Source: Paraescarpia echinospica (Eukaryota; Annelida; Polychaeta; Sabellida; Siboglinidae). From it: a stretch of 64,000 nucleotides of DNA. The position numbers and the translations under genes were made by a program. The stretch lies in NCBI GenBank assembly GCA_020002185.1, contig CM034533.1:72379579-72443578 (forward strand). The letters are read 5' to 3'. Under the pieces are notes generated by a model. It was not told the origin of the DNA. It did no database searches and saw only the letters and a list, made by a program, of their open reading frames with translations. Below, piece after piece: positions 43,291 through 55,417 of this stretch. The first letter of the stretch is position 1, and the number at the start of each line of letters is the position of its first letter.

Positions 43291-46038
43291 CTATTTTTGT
43301 GGCACCCTTGCTTTGAAAGTGTCAAGGGTGCTGGCAGCTACAGCTGTTTCAGGCAGATCGTTCCAGTCTTTGATGGTATTGGGGAGGAAAGAATGTTGTC
43401 TGTACTTGGTTCTGCACTGGTTCTGGCAGAGCTGCTGTGAGTGCCCTCTTCTTTGTCTGATCGGAGCAGGATGGAGTTTGGAGCGATCGACTACAACTTG
43501 GTAATGATTTTATGTAACATGGTCAATCTTGTCACCTTTCTGCGGTACTGGAGGGAAGGCCATTTGAGTCTGTTGATCATTGTGGTGACACTAGATGTCT
43601 TCTGGTACTGGTTGACCACAAACCGAGCGGCTCTTCTCTGGACTGCCTCGATCTTGTCAATGTTGCGCTGTGTGTAAGGGTCCCAGACTGAGCAGGCATA
43701 CTCCAGTATGGGACGAACGAAGGTCTAGTATGCTGTCTCCTTCAGCTGGGTGGCGCTGATCTTGATGTTACGACGTAAGAAACCTAGGGTCTTGTTGGCT
43801 TTAGCACAGATGTTGTCAATGTGCTGGTCCCAGCAGATGTCTCGGGTGATGGTAACGCCGAGGTACTTGGCAGAGGTGACCGTTGCCAATATACGGCCAT
43901 GGAGTAGGTATTGGCACTCCGCTATGGTCCTCTTGCGGGTGACGGGGAGAGTCATACATTTTCCTGGGTGGAAAGCCATGTCCCATCGTTGTTCCCAGTT
44001 TTCCAGTCGGTGGAGGTCGAGTTGTAGCTGGTGTTGGTCGTGGTCAGTGGAGGAGAGGCGATAGACAGTGGTGTCATCAGCAAATAGGCGTGTCCGCGAA
44101 GTGAGTTGTTCTGGGAGGTCATTGATGTAGGCCAGGAATAGTGCTGGGCCGACAACTGATCCCTGTGGTACACATGAGCGCACACTGACGTAGCCCGATG
44201 TAGCATCGTTAACCACTACTGCTTGCCACCGATTCCTGAGGAAAGCCCCGAGCCACTGGTTGACTTTGCCTTGGACTCCATAGTGGTGTAGCTTATGTAG
44301 TAGGAGACTGTGGTTAACCCGGTCGAAGGCTTTCGCAAAGTCCATTATTATGATGTCGGCTTGGTGGCCTTGTTCCAAGTTCTCGCTGAGTTCTTCAGTG
44401 AAGTCCAGTAGTTGTGTTTCACAGGATCTTAATTTGCGGAAGCCGTGTTGTTCTGGCCTGATAATTCCATTGCTTTCGAGGTGATTCATCAGAGCGCTGA
44501 CGATGACATGTTCTAGGATCTTGCATGGAACGCTTGTGATGGATACGGGGCGGTAGTTTGCTGGATCATAGTGCTCGCCTTTCTTAAAAACGGGCGTTAT
44601 GTTGGCTTCTCTCCAGTCCAATGGGACTTCGCCTGTGCTGATAGACGACTGGAAGATAATAGTCAAAATCGGGGCCGCTTCAGTTGCCAGTTCTCTGAGT
44701 ACCCGTGGACTGATGTGGTCCGGGCCACAGGCCTTGTAGGGATCTAGTTTGGTGAGAATCTTGTGAATGCCCTCCTCTGAGATGACGAGGTTAGTCAGCG
44801 TGGATGAATGTTCACCATAACTCATCTGGCACCTGGCTTGGAATTCTTCATCAGTATACTCCGTCCCTTCACTGAAGACGGCCTGGAAGTGGTTGTTCAG
44901 AGCTTGTGCTTTGGCCATAGGGTCTGTTATGAGCTGTCCACTGACCTTCAAGGGGGAGATGCTAGCCTTGGAAGATATCTGGTGTTTGATGAAGGTCCAA
45001 AAACGCTTCAGAGAGTGGGAGCCTTCTGCTAACTCGGGGTCAACTGTGATCGCATCATTGATGTATTCCCAGTAGGAGCGACGTATCTTGCGCTGGATCT
45101 GGCTGCGTAGGCCCCTAGACTCCTTCCTTAGTTCTTCCGAGCCCTGCTTCTTCATCATCTTGTACACCCGGTCGCGTCTCTTCACCAGTTTACGGATGTC
45201 TGGAGTGATCCATGGCTTGCCTATCTTTTGGCGTGCTTCCTTGTGTGGGACGAAGGATGATACTGCCTTAGTGAGGGTGTCTCTAAACCTACTCCACAAT
45301 TCCTCTGTAGTGAGGCTGACTCTCTCTCTCTCTCTAGTTCAGCTTGAAGGTCCTTCAATGCCATCTTCATACTCTCCCAGTCGGCTTTCTTATACAGCGG
45401 TATCTGCCGTGGAGATTGCCTGATTTTTTGTGTTGCAATATTGATTTCGCAGTATGGGATGTTGTGGTCTGATAGTCCTGGGATCACTTCGACTCTTGGG
45501 ATCAGTTGTGGGCTGTTAGTCAGGAAGAGATCCAGGGTGTTTTTTAATCTTGTTGATTCCATGATAAGCTGTTCCAACCCATGGTCGTGGATCATATCGA
45601 TGAAACTGTTGTGGAGACGAGGATGGACAGGTTTAGGTTTCAGTACATAGTAGCCCAATCCAAGTCGGGGAAGTTGAAATCCCCTCCAATGAGGAAGTGT
45701 GCATTCGGGAACTATGTGGCTTTGTCAAGCGACTCACCGAGCTTCCTAAGGCTGTCTTCATCCGCGACGTTTGGGCGGTAGTAGGAGCACAGGTAAAGGG
45801 TTTTCCTGCCAAGCAGTTTCACCCCCACCCATATCATTTCGCAATCAGTGGACAGCTCGGGTACCAAGTAGCTCTTCAGACTGTTACGAACCGCAATCAG
45901 TACTCCACCTCTTTTCCTGCCTGTATCCTTCCTGTAGATGGTGAATATGTCTGGGAATACTTCTTTGTCGGTAACTGCGTCAGACAGCCAGGTCATGATA
46001 TTGCGTAATTTTATGTTGCGTACTCTAAAAATGTACAA
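43291..46038 (-). pseudogene. Non-LTR LINE 2 (CR1/Jockey group), ORF2 5'-truncated
   Basis: Minus-strand frames run from the C-terminal half of the AP endonuclease (45712-46038: YRKDTGRKRGGVLIAVRN, then DFNFPDLDW near 45665-45690) through a linker to a reverse transcriptase. The 524-codon RT frame (43725-45299) has KLDPYKACGPDHISP, IIMDFAKAFDRVNHS, CVPQGSVVGPALF and RLFADDTTVYR. The open frame stops at an in-frame TAG near 43723. The conserved tail continues to TAG at 43291-43293 (NDLPETAVAASTLDTFK). Frameshifts occur near 45660-45710 and 45300-45330. Best preserved of the LINEs here, but broken. Confidence 0.9.
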
Positions 46039-46194
46039 TTAATTGCATACGATATACAAGATGTGTAAGCAGTGCTGGAGAGACCATTAGTTGTCTTGTT
46101 CGTCTCTTTTAAAACAGCAAACACAAATAAACCTCTCCTTATTAGGGACATATTTAATTGTAGGCCTACTTTTTGCCTATACCAATATCAACAT

Positions 46195-46565
46195 AGGCAG
46201 GACCGGGGGCCTTGGAGCGCGTGCCCCCTAGATCTTTTTAATTGTACTGAAGTGACGTCAGCGCGGCGGCGAAAAACAATATTTCAACAGCACCCCCTCC
46301 CCATCTTCCAATGTGATCAGTCGAGCCGAGTCAGCGCGAGGCATCGAGAAGAAGCTGAAGTTATGGCGGCGCAGCTGCGAAATATTTTCAACAGCAGCCC
46401 TCGTCTTCCGATGTCATCAATCAAACCGAGAAAGCGGAAAAGCTGAAGCTACGGCGGCGCGCGGCGACGGAAAATGTTTCACAACATTTGAAACGTTCGG
46501 CCGCCAGTGGAGGGTTTGGTGGCCGCCCCCCCCCAGCGTCCCCTCTCTGGACCCGTCCCTGATCA
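46195..46565 (+). repeat. Interspersed repeat with G/C-run ends, second copy
   Basis: It begins GGCAGGACCGGGGGCC and ends CTCTGGACCCGTCCCTG, with two internal copies of a segment containing AACAGCANCCC, TCTTCCNATGTNATCA and GAAGCT. Related to 19495-19865. Confidence 0.55.
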
Positions 46566-46619
46566 TGCAGTCATGGTTTAATTGAGAGAGAAAAGAGCTG
46601 AAAAAAGTTTGTGACATTT

Positions 46620-47480
46620 TTATTGCGACATATTATGTCCACCACAGAATGAGCAAACCTTCCCTGATATCAAAGAACAGGTGATACATAGGACAGTCTA
46701 ATTTGTCCTGCATCCATGCAACTGTGTGAATCTATCGATCCGTCCTGCTACTAACTAATAATGTTTGTTAGATACATTCACCATGGTGCTTTAAATGAAG
46801 ATTTCCCATTTTATTTTATGTTGGAAACACTGTCAGAACTCGGAAGTTGCGGATACATGCGATGGGCAATGCAAACTTCGAGCATCTCGAAACCTTGGAA
46901 CAGGAGTTGGTCAGATACTTGTATGAAATAGCGAATCAAACATATCGGCTACTACCTGACGCATTCACTGTCCCACTGACACGTATGCCTGATGACAATT
47001 AAGCTATTCAGACAGAGCTTTTGGGCTCAGGCTCAGATTCAGGCGCCATTGTGAAATACAAGGCTGAATATCTCACAGTCTTACTGGACAACAACTGAAG
47101 CTAACTACCATAGCTTGTATGGACTGCTTTCTGCCACCTGCTACGATTCCCACCAGTTGTGTGGCTTTGTTTTCCATATCCTATGCACCAAGGCAACATT
47201 TTGAAACAAGTCGCAGTTGGAGCATGACCTTCGACACGCTCTCGCTGTACACACGGTACCCAGAGTAAAGAGGATTGTCAATGCTACGCAGCTAAACCCG
47301 TTGAACTTGTATTGACAAAAAGTATATTTCTGTGTGCACCTGCTAAAACATAGGCTTAAAGTAAAGGTGTATCCGCTCCAATCACCGTTTTTAAAGTATG
47401 CTGTAGTTCTTTTGGAATGTGTAGGGTGGGGGTAAATTTTTAGACAAATGAAATCAACAAGGGGTATTGGCGCTATAGGT
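46620..47480. other. No gene seen
   Basis: No convincing frame, repeat or RNA signal was found. Confidence 0.4.
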
Positions 47481-47632
47481 AGTTATCTATAGGAACTATG
47501 TTTTGTAGCGCATTCATAATAAAATACATGAGTTGGCCGGACTGTCATCAACTGTCTGCTTCGCGTACGTGTAATTCTGTGTGCTTGAATAGTTGAATTC
47601 ATCTAATCTACACGAACTATCATTTCAGGTGT
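47480..47632 (+). repeat. LTR-like segment, inverted partner of 51613-51766
   Basis: From GCTATAGGTAGTTATCTATA to CACGAACTATCATTTCA. The same sequence reads on the minus strand at 51613-51766. The copies flank element C in opposite orientations, which is not how LTRs normally sit. Confidence 0.7.
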
Positions 47633-47930
47633 CTGCACTGTTCTTACGGGTGGCACAAATTAAGGGGTCATGATATTGGGCGCGGGTGTCTGCACTGTTC
47701 TCACGGGTAGTACAAATTAAGTGGTCATGATATGGGGTTTTTTGCACTGTGCTCACGGGTGGTACATGAGTCATGATATGGGGCGCGGGTGTGTGCACTG
47801 TTCTCACGGGTGATACAGGGGTCATGATATGGAGCGCGGGTGTGTGCATGCACTGTTCTCATGGGTGGTACAGGGGTCATGATAATAGGCGCGGATGTGT
47901 GCACTGTTCTCACAGTCACGACCGATGGAG
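47632..47930 (+). repeat. About 55-bp minisatellite next to the LTR-like segment
   Basis: Five to six diverged units of the type GTGTGCACTGTTCTCACGGG plus TGGTACAGGGGTCATGATATGGGCGCGG. Inverted copies occur at 51785-51880, on the outer side of the other LTR-like segment. Confidence 0.8.
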
Positions 47931-47990
47931 TCAGTTACTATGAGAAACTACAACTGATTCAGCTAACTACCATACATTGTTTAGTGTATC

Positions 47991-48265
47991 TGTCATGTGT
48001 AGTGTAGTCAACTACCGTCCTAGATATATATGTCAGGTGTAGTGTAGTCAACTACCATCCTAGATATATCTGTCAGGTGTAGTGTAGTCAACTACCATCC
48101 TAGATATATCTGTCAGGTGTAGTGTAGTCAACTACCATCCTAGATATATCTGTCAGGTGTAGTGTAGTCAACTACCATCCTAAATATATCTGTCAGGTGT
48201 AGTGTAGTCAACTACCATCCTAGATATATCTGTCAGGTGTAGTGTAGTCAACTACCATCCTAGAT
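47991..48265 (+). repeat. 40-bp tandem repeat, seven units
   Basis: Nearly identical units of TGTCAGGTGTAGTGTAGTCA plus ACTACCATCCTAGATATATC, ending exactly where the element C integrase C-terminus begins. Confidence 0.93.
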
Positions 48266-50524
48266 TGCGAGGATGCTGTCTCCTCCAGACTGGCTCTCTA
48301 GAGCAGTAGTTCTCTGAGATGTGACCTGCGTAGTCTCGTACCGTTCGGTTTTGTACGATGTAGGATCTTGGTTCTGCGCATGTACCTATCACCTCTCCTG
48401 GATACCACTGATGTGTCTCCTTATCCAGTACTCTCACTCGTTGACCAACATGTAGTGGGGCCAGCTCCGGTCCTGCACCTTGGTTGTGGTAGTTCACCAT
48501 GCGATCTTTCCGGTGCTGTTTTCAGTCATATGTCACCTGCTAATTCTGCAATGTTGGGTGAAGGCCAGGCAAGTTTGTACGTACTGGGCGGTTGAACATG
48601 ATCTCGCTGGGGCTTGCCAGACCGGTGTCGATCGGTGTACATCGGTGATGTTGTAGTGCTATTTGCACGTCGTTTCCAGTCTTCTTGCACTTTTTCAAGA
48701 AACCCTTCACGGTCCTCACCTGTCGTTCTACCAATCCGTTTGACTGTGGATACCGTGGTGATGTCGTTTTGGGCTTTATGTTCCACCTGCGGTACATGTC
48801 GTAGTATGGCTTGCTACGTATTGCGGACCGTTATCAGTGACTATTTCCAGCGGTAGTCCGTAGATGTTGAACCACTCCGCTGTCATGTGTGTAATCATGC
48901 TGCTGGTCGTCGATGTTGTCTTCTGAACGACATGGAATTTGGACTGATAGTCTGTGATGATGTCACGGTGTGGATGGCCCGCCATGTGCAACAAGAGGCT
49001 GTTGTCTACGTTCCGCCTGATTCTCCTGGCATGCTGCGCATGATTTGACCATTGTCTCAATGTCTTTGTGGTTGTTTGGCCAGTATACAGACTCTCGCAT
49101 GAGTCGTCGTGTCTTCTCGATTCCGAAGTGGGCTTCATGGAGTTGCTGCAGGATGTCCTGTCTCAATGCGTCTGATATGATGACTTGTCTCACTTTGAAG
49201 ATGACTCCGACCGAGATGCCAATTTCGTCGCGGTAAGACCAGTATGGGCGAAGGTCTTGTGGCATATCCTTAATCGTGTCTGACCAACCGCTGTAGACCA
49301 CTTGCTGGAGAACTCGCATTGTGTGATCTGAGACAGACAACTCTCTGAACTGAACTCGTTTCTCGGTGCTGAAGTTGATGAGATCCATGTTGTGGAGCCT
49401 TTCATCGTTCTCGTCTCAGGATGTCGTCCACTGTTACGTCTAATGGCATAGAAGCACATTTCTCCGGATTGGGAAGTTCTCTCTGTAGTTCTTGAGTAGT
49501 TCTCTCAGTGGTGCCACTTTGTCTGCGAAATGAGGTATTACGCTGCAAGATAGTTCATTAGGCCAATGAATCTCTGCATATCCTCCTTATCCTGTGGTAT
49601 AGGCATCTTGTCTATGTTCTCAATTTTGCCACGGTCAGGCCTGATACCGTAGTTCTCTCAGTGGTGCCACTTTGTCTGCGAAATGAGGTATTACGCTGCA
49701 AGATAGTTCATTAGGCCAATGAATCTTTGCATATCCTCCTTATCCTGTGGTTTATGCATCTTGTCTATGTCCTCAATTTTGCCACGGTCAGGCCTGATAC
49801 CGTCTTGGCCCTACACCGACCCGAAGAAGGTGATCTCATTGGTCTTGATGACGCATTTCTTGGAGTTGAAGACGAGACCTTCCTCTCTGGCAACCTGCAT
49901 GAGCCGTAACAGCTTCCTGTCATGCTCTTCGTGGTTGCGTCCGTGTACGAATACGTCGTCTGCAATGCCAACACAACCAGATCATCTGGCTAGGATTCTG
50001 TCCATTGCCTGCTGAAAGAGGTCCCGTGACACGCATAGCCGAATGGGAGTCGTTTATAACAGTACCTCACAAAAGGTGTTCAGAAGGTTGTCATCTCTTG
50101 ACTGGTCTCTTCAAGGTGGATTGACCAATATCCTCATTTGGCGTCCAACTTCGAGAATATGCGTGCCCCGGCGAACACAGGGATGAGTTCCTCTAGGGTC
50201 GGAATCTTGTGTGAACAACGCTTGAAACAGTAATTCATTGAGACGCTTGGGGTCAAGACAAACACTTAGGCTCCCATCTCGCTTTACGCTTGTTGTAATT
50301 GATGAACACCAGCCAGTGTGGTGCTCAATCTTCCTGATTATTCCGTCGTTCTCCATGGCATAAAGCTCCTGTTGTAGCTTTGTCTTCAGATGTATACTGC
50401 ACTTTTTTGCATCGATTGAGGGTTTCGCTTCTGGCTTCAACGAAAGAGTAGCCTTGCCTTTAAAACTACCGATGCGATCAAACTGATCTAGAAACTGCCT
50501 CATGAGGTCCACGATGGAATTCAC
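48252..50524 (-). pseudogene. pol: pol remnant of element C
   Basis: The RT fingers/palm begin at 50524 with DQFDRIGSFKGKATLSLKPE and KLQQELYAMENDGIIRKIEH. Further palm blocks lie in other frames at 49765-49974. The integrase follows at 48963-49388 (HEAHFGIEKTRRLM...CAACQ) and 48526-48915 (EIVTDNGPQYVA, YPQSNGLVERQVRTVKGF). The C-terminal GPELAPLHVGQRVRVLD module is at 48252-48500. A 153-bp tandem duplication lies at 49498-49803. Confidence 0.85.
49498..49803. repeat. 153-bp direct tandem duplication inside element C pol
   Basis: AGTTCTCTCAGTGGTGCCAC starts at 49498 and again at 49651. The copies are nearly identical, with a few C/T and A/T differences. The duplication lies at the RT/RNase H connection. 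Confidence 0.92.
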
Positions 50525-50772
50525 TGTTGCGTTCTGTAGGTAGGTATTCGCAGAGATGTCTTTGTGTCCTTCAGCCGCAGTTACTACTCAGAACGTACAT
50601 TTGTGTACATTTCACTTTCTGTTTCGTAATTATCTGCCTCATTTTCAGTGCAGTAATCAGGCAATTCATGTATTGGCTTTGGTGGTTTTCTGTCACGTCG
50701 GCCTCGGCTTTTTTGTCTAGTTTGCTTTCTTTGCTTGCTTTGACCTCTATGCGGCCGATCGTCTGCCTTCTA

Positions 50773-51394
50773 TCAATCGTCTGTCTTCTTCTTTCGGCAG
50801 CATTTTGCCCAGTATCCAATGGCGTTACAATAGTTGCATTTGTTTTTGTAGGCTGGACACTGTCGCGGTGGGTGTGAGAGCGCACAATTTCGACACACCT
50901 TTCTTTGTCTTATCTCGTTGATAGCCGTGTGATGCGGGCTTCTGAGGCTCTGCAGTGTTTCTCTTCCGACTACCATAGCCTCGTAATTGCGTACTTCTTG
51001 CAATACTTGGTAACCTTGTTTCTGGTCGAGATGGTGCTTCTGCAGGGCTTCATGGGGTGTACTTGGTATAATAAATTCTATGATTCTCTCATCTAATTCC
51101 CGTTCTTTGAAGTCACATTAGCTGATAGGCTGCCTTTTTGGCGAGCTCTGTTCACGAATTGATCAGTTGTTTCGCGCGCGCCTCACCGAAACGTCATTAA
51201 TTCCATTCTGTGGATGTAGAAATTAGTTGTATTTTCACGGCCTGTCTCGCCGGATCGGTCATTCCCTCATCGGTTAGCATGAGATTCATACGCTGTTTAA
51301 ATAGCTCGAATGTCTCTGCTATGTTGTCGCCTACACAGTCCATTGTAAGATATTTATCCATTGTACGTGTGCTACAGTAGTGTGCGTCGGCCAA
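50773..51394 (-). pseudogene. gag: gag remnant of element C
   Basis: Two minus frames. One (51197-51394) reads FELFKQRMNLMLTDEGMTD, a typical gag start. The other (50773-51003) has CRNCALSHPPRQC and CNYCNAIGYWAKCC, two zinc-knuckle-like motifs. They are separated by frameshifts. Confidence 0.75.
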
Positions 51395-51612
51395 GTGCTA
51401 TAGCTTTATTGAACGTCTATGGCCAATGTGGACTACCGTACTTTTCATTTGTACGCGGCGCTGCATGTACTGTTGTGTGCCGCCATTGTTGTTTTAGCGA
51501 ATTTTACCCGAAGGCAATTGAACACACAAAACACGTATTAAATACACAATTCAGCACATCTGTCGACGTTTCATTCACCAACGAGTGAGTCCGTCACAGC
51601 ATAACTCCTCCA

Positions 51613-51766
51613 TGAAATGATAGTTCGTGTATATTTGATGATTTCAGCTGTTCAAGCGCACAGACTTACACGTACGCGTATCATGGCAGTCCAGCCAATT
51701 CACGTCTTTTATTATGAATGCGCTACAAAACATAGTTCCTATAGATAACTACCTATAGCCTGATTA
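51613..51766 (-). repeat. LTR-like segment at right end of element C
   Basis: The minus strand reads GCTATAGGTAGTTATCTATA to CGAACTATCATTTCATGG, matching 47480-47632. In this position it is the expected 5' LTR of element C. Confidence 0.7.
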
Positions 51767-51910
51767 TAGGGTATTACAATAACACCCGCGCCCCATATCA
51801 TGATCCCTTAATTTATACCACCCGTGAGAACAGTGAGACACACGTGCGCCATATCATGACCCCATAATTTGATCACATCATTATCAGGTATGTTAATTGT
51901 AAATTATACT

Positions 51911-52114
51911 TTAATGTTCCTTAATTGTCTTAAGATTATCCCATAATTTAGTGTAGACTACTCCTTTAATTTGTTGAGGTGACCCATTTTTATTACCCTT
52001 AACAAGCACAGGGAACCACCCCTTATTCTTAGCCACACTGTCTGATTCGATCCTTTTATTTTGCCGACCTGTAGTTACCGCGTTACGTGGGAGGTTATGT
52101 GAACGGGGTTCCAT
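51911..52114 (-). CDS. Unrecognised small open frame
   Basis: 67 codons on the minus strand, starting MEPRSHNLPRNAVTTG and ending GVVYTKLWDNLKTIKEH. It is basic, without membrane segments or known motifs. Its composition is more protein-like than most frames here, but it has no splice or homology support. It could be a retroelement leftover. Confidence 0.2.
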   Translation of the reverse strand: MEPRSHNLPRNAVTTGRQNKRIESDSVAKNKGWFPVLVKGNKNGSPQQIKGVVYTKLWDNLKTIKEH

Positions 52115-52214
52115 GTGTTCTCAACAAAAACAAGCGGCTCACTCGTTGCGATAATCCTTCTTAAGTATACTTTAGTGAACGTCAACTGGGTGTCAGCACG
52201 ACTAACCGATATAA

Positions 52215-52480
52215 GGATGAACACGAGGATGACGATGATGAGGAGGAGGAGGTCAAGGATGTCATTGTTGTTGTCCTCATCATCGTAATAATTATAACCG
52301 TCATCGTCATCATCTTCGTCATCGTCATCATAATCATCATCACTGTCGTCGTCATAGTCAACATATTGATAATAATCATCATCTTCATCACGAAGACGAC
52401 GTCTTCATTGTCTTCATCGTCCTCCTGATAATCATCATTCATCATCCTCATTATCACCGTCTTCATCATCATTACTGACA
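52215..52480. repeat. (ATC/GAT)n-rich tract
   Basis: Irregular trinucleotide repeat of ATC, GTC and ATT units, directly upstream of a SINE head; a shorter tract follows at 52756-52820. The long minus-strand frame across it (52182-52574) is an artefact. Confidence 0.9.
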
Positions 52481-52485
52481 TCGAG

Positions 52486-52745
52486 TGCGCGGCTAGTGTA
52501 GTGGTTAGCACATCCGCTTGGCATGCCAGCGCTCGGAGTTCGAACCCCGGACCGGGCAGGCACGAGGACGACAAGCACCCTGGCAGTGCCCACCCTCAGT
52601 GCCAACATATAAAGGTCGGTTTGGCGATAATGTTCTGAAAAAGGCTGGCTAGTTGAATGAGACCTCTTAAGATCATTACATTGAAACTATAATAATACAG
52701 ATTAGTCAGTTAATAGAACTTTGCCGAGCGCTGGAAACAACTAGA
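52486..52745 (+). mobile_element. SINE family 2, full-length plus copy
   Basis: The tRNA-like head has GGCTAGTGTAGTGGTTAGCA (A box) and GAGTTCGAACCCCGG (B box). The body has GGCACGAGGACGACAAGCAC and CCCTCAGTGCCAACATATAA, followed by the conserved TTCTGAAAAAGGCTGGCTAG and a tail matching 3830-3860. This is the best copy of the family in the window. Confidence 0.8.
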
Positions 52746-52974
52746 ACAACTAGAATCGTTATCATCACCAGCAACAACACCGTCATCATAATTATCATAA
52801 TCATCATCATCATAACCATCCAAAAAAATTCGCCGCCGTGTCGGCGTAACTTCTTGTTATTGTAACCAGATCGGGGTCATATTCCAAACGGTCTGGGGGG
52901 GGGACAGAGTAGTATCAGTAGTGGTTGTTGTTGTAGTAGTTGTAGTAGTTGTAATGGTTCAACAATGTGTACGG

Positions 52975-53030
52975 GCACGTAAACATACAAGGGCAAGTGC
53001 CCCCAGGCCCCCTGGACCCGCCTATGTTGG
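52975..53030 (-). repeat. Fragment of the G/C-run repeat family
   Basis: GCAAGTGCCCCCAGGCCCCC and TGGACCCGCCTATGTTGGC match the ends of the copies at 19495 and 46195. Confidence 0.5.
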
Positions 53031-53389
53031 CAATTACAAAATGTCAAACAATGAAAGAATTTGTATCTATTTCTGTTGTTGAGTACCCGATGTTTGCACA
53101 CTGTTTTGTTTCCGGTATAAGCGAATTCCATACAGTGAGTCATTTTTGTTATGCGTCTGAACCAAAATTAATTATCATATTTCAATTTGATCAACTAGTA
53201 TTATTTGCTACAACTTGTTTTCTTTTCGAAAACGAGGAGACTTGACAAACTCGGCATATTAGATGTTGATTATAATATACGAATTGTTGTTGCACATGTG
53301 TACACGGTGTACTACCTGGGAGACATGTAATAACTTTAATAAACATAATGAAATTAAATGTATGTATATGTTTAAACTTCTGTATTATT

Positions 53390-54839
53390 TTAGGCATAGA
53401 CTGTCTTGTGTATTCGGCTGAGTGCCTCTTGGACAGCAGCTGTTGTGTGCTGCTTTCTTAACGTATATAACACGGTAATAATCACAAATATATTTAATTC
53501 ATCTGCCCGTTTAATCGTCATAGTAGAGCCTGTGCGTGGTTTCTTGAAGGGAGATATGCGGAAGTATGCTTATCATAATTACTTCTACGCAGACACGACC
53601 TTACCATCGTGCAGGATAAATCAACATCAGCAAAATGATGCGACACGCCCAGGTCCAGGCTGTCGGTGCGAGCATGTGCGATATCGTATGACACCATGCG
53701 ATAGTACGGCTCTGTGACAACCACTTTGTACATGAAGGCTGATGTATGAAATATTCTTTGCTGCGGTGAGGTGTTGATGTTTACGTCGTGTCCACCACGG
53801 AGTTAGCCGGTGTGGGTTCCATGATGTTAATCATTGGGATTTTGTGGATAGTCCTGGGTTGATTTCGCAACAGTTTATGTTTTTCGTGTAAACGACTTTC
53901 AGATCTGCTTCCTTCGTGGCTTGCTGCAAGAGATCACGTTAACCTTATGAGGCACAATTCTAACGAAGCAGGGGCTGGTTTCATGAAACGTACTTAAAGT
54001 TACGCAATTACTTAGCGTCACGTGTTTGCATAAATTCCTATGTTCGCTTATATTAAAAAAATCACGCCATTTATTAAGACAATCATCTAGGCGTTAAGAA
54101 CGTTCTTAGCCGCTACATGAAACTGGCCCCCCGGGTTCGTAGCGTTGGTTGATTTTTTTGTTGCATGAGTTGTGTTTTTCTGCCTGGAACACTTTTTCAC
54201 TGTGCGAGGGGGTAGGTAGTATTGGAAGTTTTCCCGGTCGAGGGGGTAGTTTTGGGGATTGTCTCGATTGAGGAGGGCAGTGTTAGACGTCTTTATAATA
54301 ATCTAGACAGGTAAGTCTGTCTTTTAACTGTGTTGGTATGCACGTGCATATGCACGGATATGCATCTACTGGAAAAAATATTACATTATATATTTTGTAG
54401 GTAGCTCCTTATTTAACCACATGCAGAGGCTATGGAACACGGAGCGCACACACCCATGTTATGGGTGTTATTGTAGGGCACATGGCATGCACAATCATGT
54501 CATGAGTGTTCCTGTAGGGCACATGGCATGCACAATCATGTCATGGGTGTTCCTGTAGGGCACATGGCATGCACAATCATGTCATGGGTGTTCCTGTAGG
54601 GCACATGGCATGCACAATCATGTCATGGGTGTTCCTGTAGGGTACATGGCATGCACAATCATGTTGTGAAACAATTATGCTTACGCTGATTTTTGTTCGC
54701 CCGTTTTAAGATCGTTATAATGATGACGGCGAAGGCTAGACCAAGAGTGAGACAGCCAACCAAAACCAGAATGTTAACTAGCGCCAAGTCGTTATTCGCA
54801 GAGTCTTTTTCCATATCTGCGTCTGTCACATCCGTAACT
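53390..54839 (-). CDS. Candidate membrane-protein gene, three 3' exons
   Basis: Minus-strand exons 54685-54839, 53605-53738 and 53390-53449 are bounded by AG/GT sites and keep one frame. The first has an acidic stretch (TDADMEKDSANND), then a hydrophobic helix of about 25 residues (LVNILVLVGCLTLGLAFAVI) and a basic stop-transfer segment (KRANKNQ): a single-pass, N-outside membrane anchor. The second reads YKVVVTEPYYRMVSYDIAHA... and the third ends QEALSRIHKTVYA before TAA. The first two exons join with matching phase (1+2 nt). The third acceptor has a weak pyrimidine tract. I do not recognise the family; upstream exons would lie beyond 54840. Confidence 0.4.
53970..54133. mobile_element. MITE-like element with short TIRs
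   Basis: Ends GGGGCTGGTTTCATGAAACG and the reverse complement GGGGGCCAGTTTCATGTAGC give imperfect terminal repeats of about 18 bp around 164 bp. AAGAACGTTCTT lies inside. No target duplication is clear. Confidence 0.55.
54134..54435. other. No gene seen
   Basis: Sequence in the presumed intron of the candidate membrane-protein gene; contains two diverged GAGGGGGTAG-type repeats near 54208-54290. Confidence 0.4.
54436..54665 (+). repeat. 41-bp tandem repeat, five to six units
   Basis: Units of CACATGGCATGCACAATCAT plus GTCATGGGTGTTCCTGTAGGG, nearly identical; they end about 20 bp from the exon at 54685. Confidence 0.93.
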
Positions 54840-55169
54840 CTGAATGAAACAAAAACACCACCCTACATACCACGCCGAGTGAAACGACTGCGATTGATGT
54901 CATGTGATTTAAGACATTTGAAGAATACTGATATATATATATATACGTGCCCCCGCCCCTTGGAATTTTGCCGCGCTAAGTTACAACGGAGTCGTGCTGA
55001 AGCTTCCGCACACGATATGAATCACATTTTGGTTAATATAGCCTACGAACTAAATCAAAAATTCTGATATTACACGTTTTATTGAAATACTTGTTTTGCC
55101 TAGTAGGGGTGGGAACAGCGCGAATTATTATATTATAGTTGAAGCCTGGAGGCGTGTAACACATACTAT

Positions 55170-55349
55170 TAATAGCGCACACCAACACACATACGCAGGT
55201 ACACACCATTCCGTACACGCTTGCATAATCGCGTGCACACCACAATACACGTACGCTCGCTCGTTCACGTTCACGCTGACGTACATGCTCACGTACACGC
55301 TCACATACACGCTCACGTACACGTACAAGCTCACTTACATGCGCGCGCG

Positions 55350-55417
<68 letters not shown>

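Larger units (their letters stand above)
48252..51800 (-). mobile_element. Degenerate Ty3/gypsy element C
   Basis: Minus-strand remains run from gag (51394 down) to the integrase C-terminus (48252). They are in Ty3/gypsy order but badly broken by frameshifts and stops. I could not identify RNase H between 49500 and 49400, suggesting an internal deletion. The right end carries an LTR-like segment; the left end is truncated at a 40-bp satellite. Confidence 0.85.

Noticed and set aside
47991..48265. Possible CRISPR-like array
   Set aside because: Head-to-tail 40-bp units with no spacers.
52182..52574. 130-codon minus-strand frame rich in Met, Ile and Thr
   Set aside because: Translation of the (ATC)n microsatellite running into a SINE head.
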